This document shows positions 5,304 to 5,362 of a DNA stretch of 5,362 nucleotides, in pieces. The stretch lies in NCBI GenBank assembly GCA_024697705.1, contig JAILFF010000224.1:1-5362 (forward strand), given 5' to 3'. The notes under the pieces are model-generated. The model was not told the origin of the DNA. It did no database searches and saw nothing but the letters and a program-made list of their open reading frames with translations. The position numbers and the translations under genes are program-made. The stretch comes from Ruminococcus sp. GTDB lineage: Bacteria; Bacillota; Clostridia; Oscillospirales; Ruminococcaceae. Numbering within the stretch: the stretch's first letter is position 1; each line of letters opens with the position of its first letter.

Positions 5304-5362
5304 CAATAGCGCGGGGCTCTGAACATTCCCAACGGAGGGGAAACTCATTTGCGAAAATCGCT

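Larger units (their letters stand above)
5006..5362. other. Gene-free repeat cluster downstream of the MetRS-like gene
   Basis: There is no convincing coding region in these 357 bases. The longest frame, on the minus strand, runs through every inverted repeat and back into the MetRS-like gene, so I discount it. The contents are an 18-base direct repeat, a GC-rich hairpin without a T-tract, a long 17-base inverted repeat with AT-rich interior, a third hairpin, and at the window edge the beginning of a sequence that mirrors that hairpin. No strong terminator for the MetRS-like gene is evident. Confidence 0.7.

Noticed and set aside
4931..5332. 133-codon minus-strand frame across the 3' repeat cluster
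   Set aside because: Its whole length is inverted repeats plus the antisense end of the MetRS-like gene; no plausible start context. It is most likely a repeat artefact.
5334..5362. GGAGGGG followed by TTG at 5349 as the start of a new gene
   Set aside because: Spacing is plausible, but only four codons are visible and they coincide with the mirror of the hairpin at 5288-5298.

Overview
The window looks like chromosome from an uncultured or poorly characterised member of the Clostridia (Bacillota), most likely an Oscillospiraceae/Ruminococcaceae-type gut bacterium. The reasons are the long clostridial form of GltX, the MetRS-like protein (resembling, from memory, proteins of that group), a textbook sigma-A promoter with Shine-Dalgarno sites, and moderately GC-rich genes separated by AT-rich, repeat-loaded spacers. 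The taxonomic call is inference; there is no rRNA here.

Layout: 1-317 is a gene-free leader. It holds a compact palindromic repeat (45-142), an AT-rich heptad array (202-254) and a near-perfect promoter (256-284). 318-1982 is gltX, glutamyl-tRNA synthetase. 1979-2671 is a 230-residue protein of unknown function that overlaps the gltX stop codon by ATGA and is probably translationally coupled to it. 2672-2950 is a spacer with a second heptad array in opposite orientation, a larger second copy of the palindromic repeat (2731-2863) and a weak terminator-like hairpin. 2951-5005 is a divergent class I aminoacyl-tRNA synthetase of the methionyl type, with an intact HIGH motif and zinc knuckle but a degraded KMSKS loop and an insertion near the active site. 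5006-5362 has no convincing gene and is a cluster of inverted repeats.

How it fits together: two tRNA-charging genes lie side by side on the + strand, but the spacer, a weak hairpin and the second gene's own ribosome site suggest two transcription units: gltX plus its coupled partner, then the MetRS-like gene. Neither synthetase gene has a visible T-box leader. The points most worth following up are the MetRS-like enzyme without the usual KMSKS lysine, the uncharacterised gltX-coupled protein, and the palindromic repeat family, whose two copies differ by paired (compensatory) substitutions in both stems.
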